Shown here: positions 63,872-64,000 of the stretch, one piece after another
Numbering within the stretch: position 1 is the first letter of the stretch
Layout: each line of letters starts with the position of its first letter
NCBI GenBank assembly: GCA_964608315.1
Contig: CAZSNF010000013.1
Span: 27,450 to 91,449 of the forward strand
From: VXPQ01 sp964608315
Lineage (GTDB): Bacteria > Bacteroidota > Rhodothermia > Rhodothermales > VXPQ01
Direction of reading: 5' to 3'
Length of the DNA: 64,000 nucleotides
Position numbers and translations under genes: made by a program
Notes under the pieces: generated by a model
What the model saw: the letters and a program-made list of their open reading frames with translations, nothing else
Databases searched by the model: none
What the model was told of the DNA's origin: nothing

Positions 63872-64000
63872 TAAGGATACTCTGATTAAATGCGCAAAGT
63901 TCAGAGGCTTGCGAGGAACGCGCTGGCAAGGAATGACGAAGCAATGCGGCAGGCCCCGCATAATGAGGAATGACGCGGCCAGCGCGTTCCTCGCGGTCTC
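63872..64000 (+). mobile_element. Dispersed repeat copy, cut by window end
   Basis: Starts TAAGGATACTCTGATTAAA and continues with CAAAGTTCAGAGGC through AATGACGCGGCC to the last base of the window. The hairpin arms GCGAGGAACGCGCTGG (63911-63926) and its exact complement (63979-63994) pair perfectly. The right half lies outside the window. Confidence 0.85.

Noticed and set aside
63857..63944. 30-residue N-terminal extension of GlgX
   Set aside because: Encoded by repeat sequence; the family N-terminus begins at 63854.

Overview
The window looks like a GC-rich chromosomal segment from a marine or host-associated member of the Rhodothermota/Bacteroidota. Three things point there. A secreted protein ends in a type IX (Por) secretion sorting domain. 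Many lipoproteins and Tat-exported Gfo/Idh/MocA oxidoreductases are present. Families common in Rhodothermales and Planctomycetes also occur: DUF1080, DUF1501, DUF1553/PSCyt1, CRTAC1 (FG-GAP/ASPIC) and sulfatase. A run of exactly 100 N at 29986-30085 marks a scaffold gap, so this is a draft or metagenome assembly. I saw no rRNA, tRNA or CRISPR array.

Region 1 (1-28.1 kb) is metabolism and envelope. It holds a sugar oxidoreductase with a DUF1080 lipoprotein, a DUF4015-type putative glycoside hydrolase, a DUF5916 outer-membrane protein, a GntP-type permease, a second Gfo/Idh/MocA protein, an FGE-like protein, ApbE, an LVIVD lipoprotein paired with DUF305, a sulfatase, a penicillin-acylase-family hydrolase, a CRTAC1 plus multihaem-cytochrome/TPR pair, a DUF411 protein, a sodium/sugar symporter with galactokinase, and a GAF-SpoIIE phosphatase.

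Region 2 (28.2-45.5 kb) is a patchy, partly AT-rich defence and mobile island. It contains a DUF6338 membrane protein overlapping a tiny GYQP-motif protein, a 28-bp minisatellite containing the assembly gap, a Fic protein whose inhibitory Glu appears to be lost, an MmeI-like single-chain restriction-modification enzyme and a decayed IS3 element. These are followed by a tightly overlapping three-gene operon (DUF262, AAA ATPase with DUF3696, unknown protein), a DUF1828 gene behind a gene broken by a stop codon, a Uma2 nuclease, a Ste24-like M48 protease whose 3' end comes from an IS end, and an Mrr endonuclease. The three-gene operon and the DUF6338 pair are the best candidates for undescribed systems.

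Region 3 (45.5-64 kb) returns to metabolism: a thiolase, a DUF1501/DUF1553 pair, an AT-rich insert with an M15-peptidase lipoprotein and a small exported partner, ergothioneine genes egtB and egtD, then malQ, a T9SS cargo protein and glgX (glycogen/maltodextrin use).

A dispersed non-coding element of about 260 bp with inverted ends and an internal hairpin occurs in two full copies, one copy cut by the window end, and five partial copies. Several long open frames at gene starts are read-through into it.
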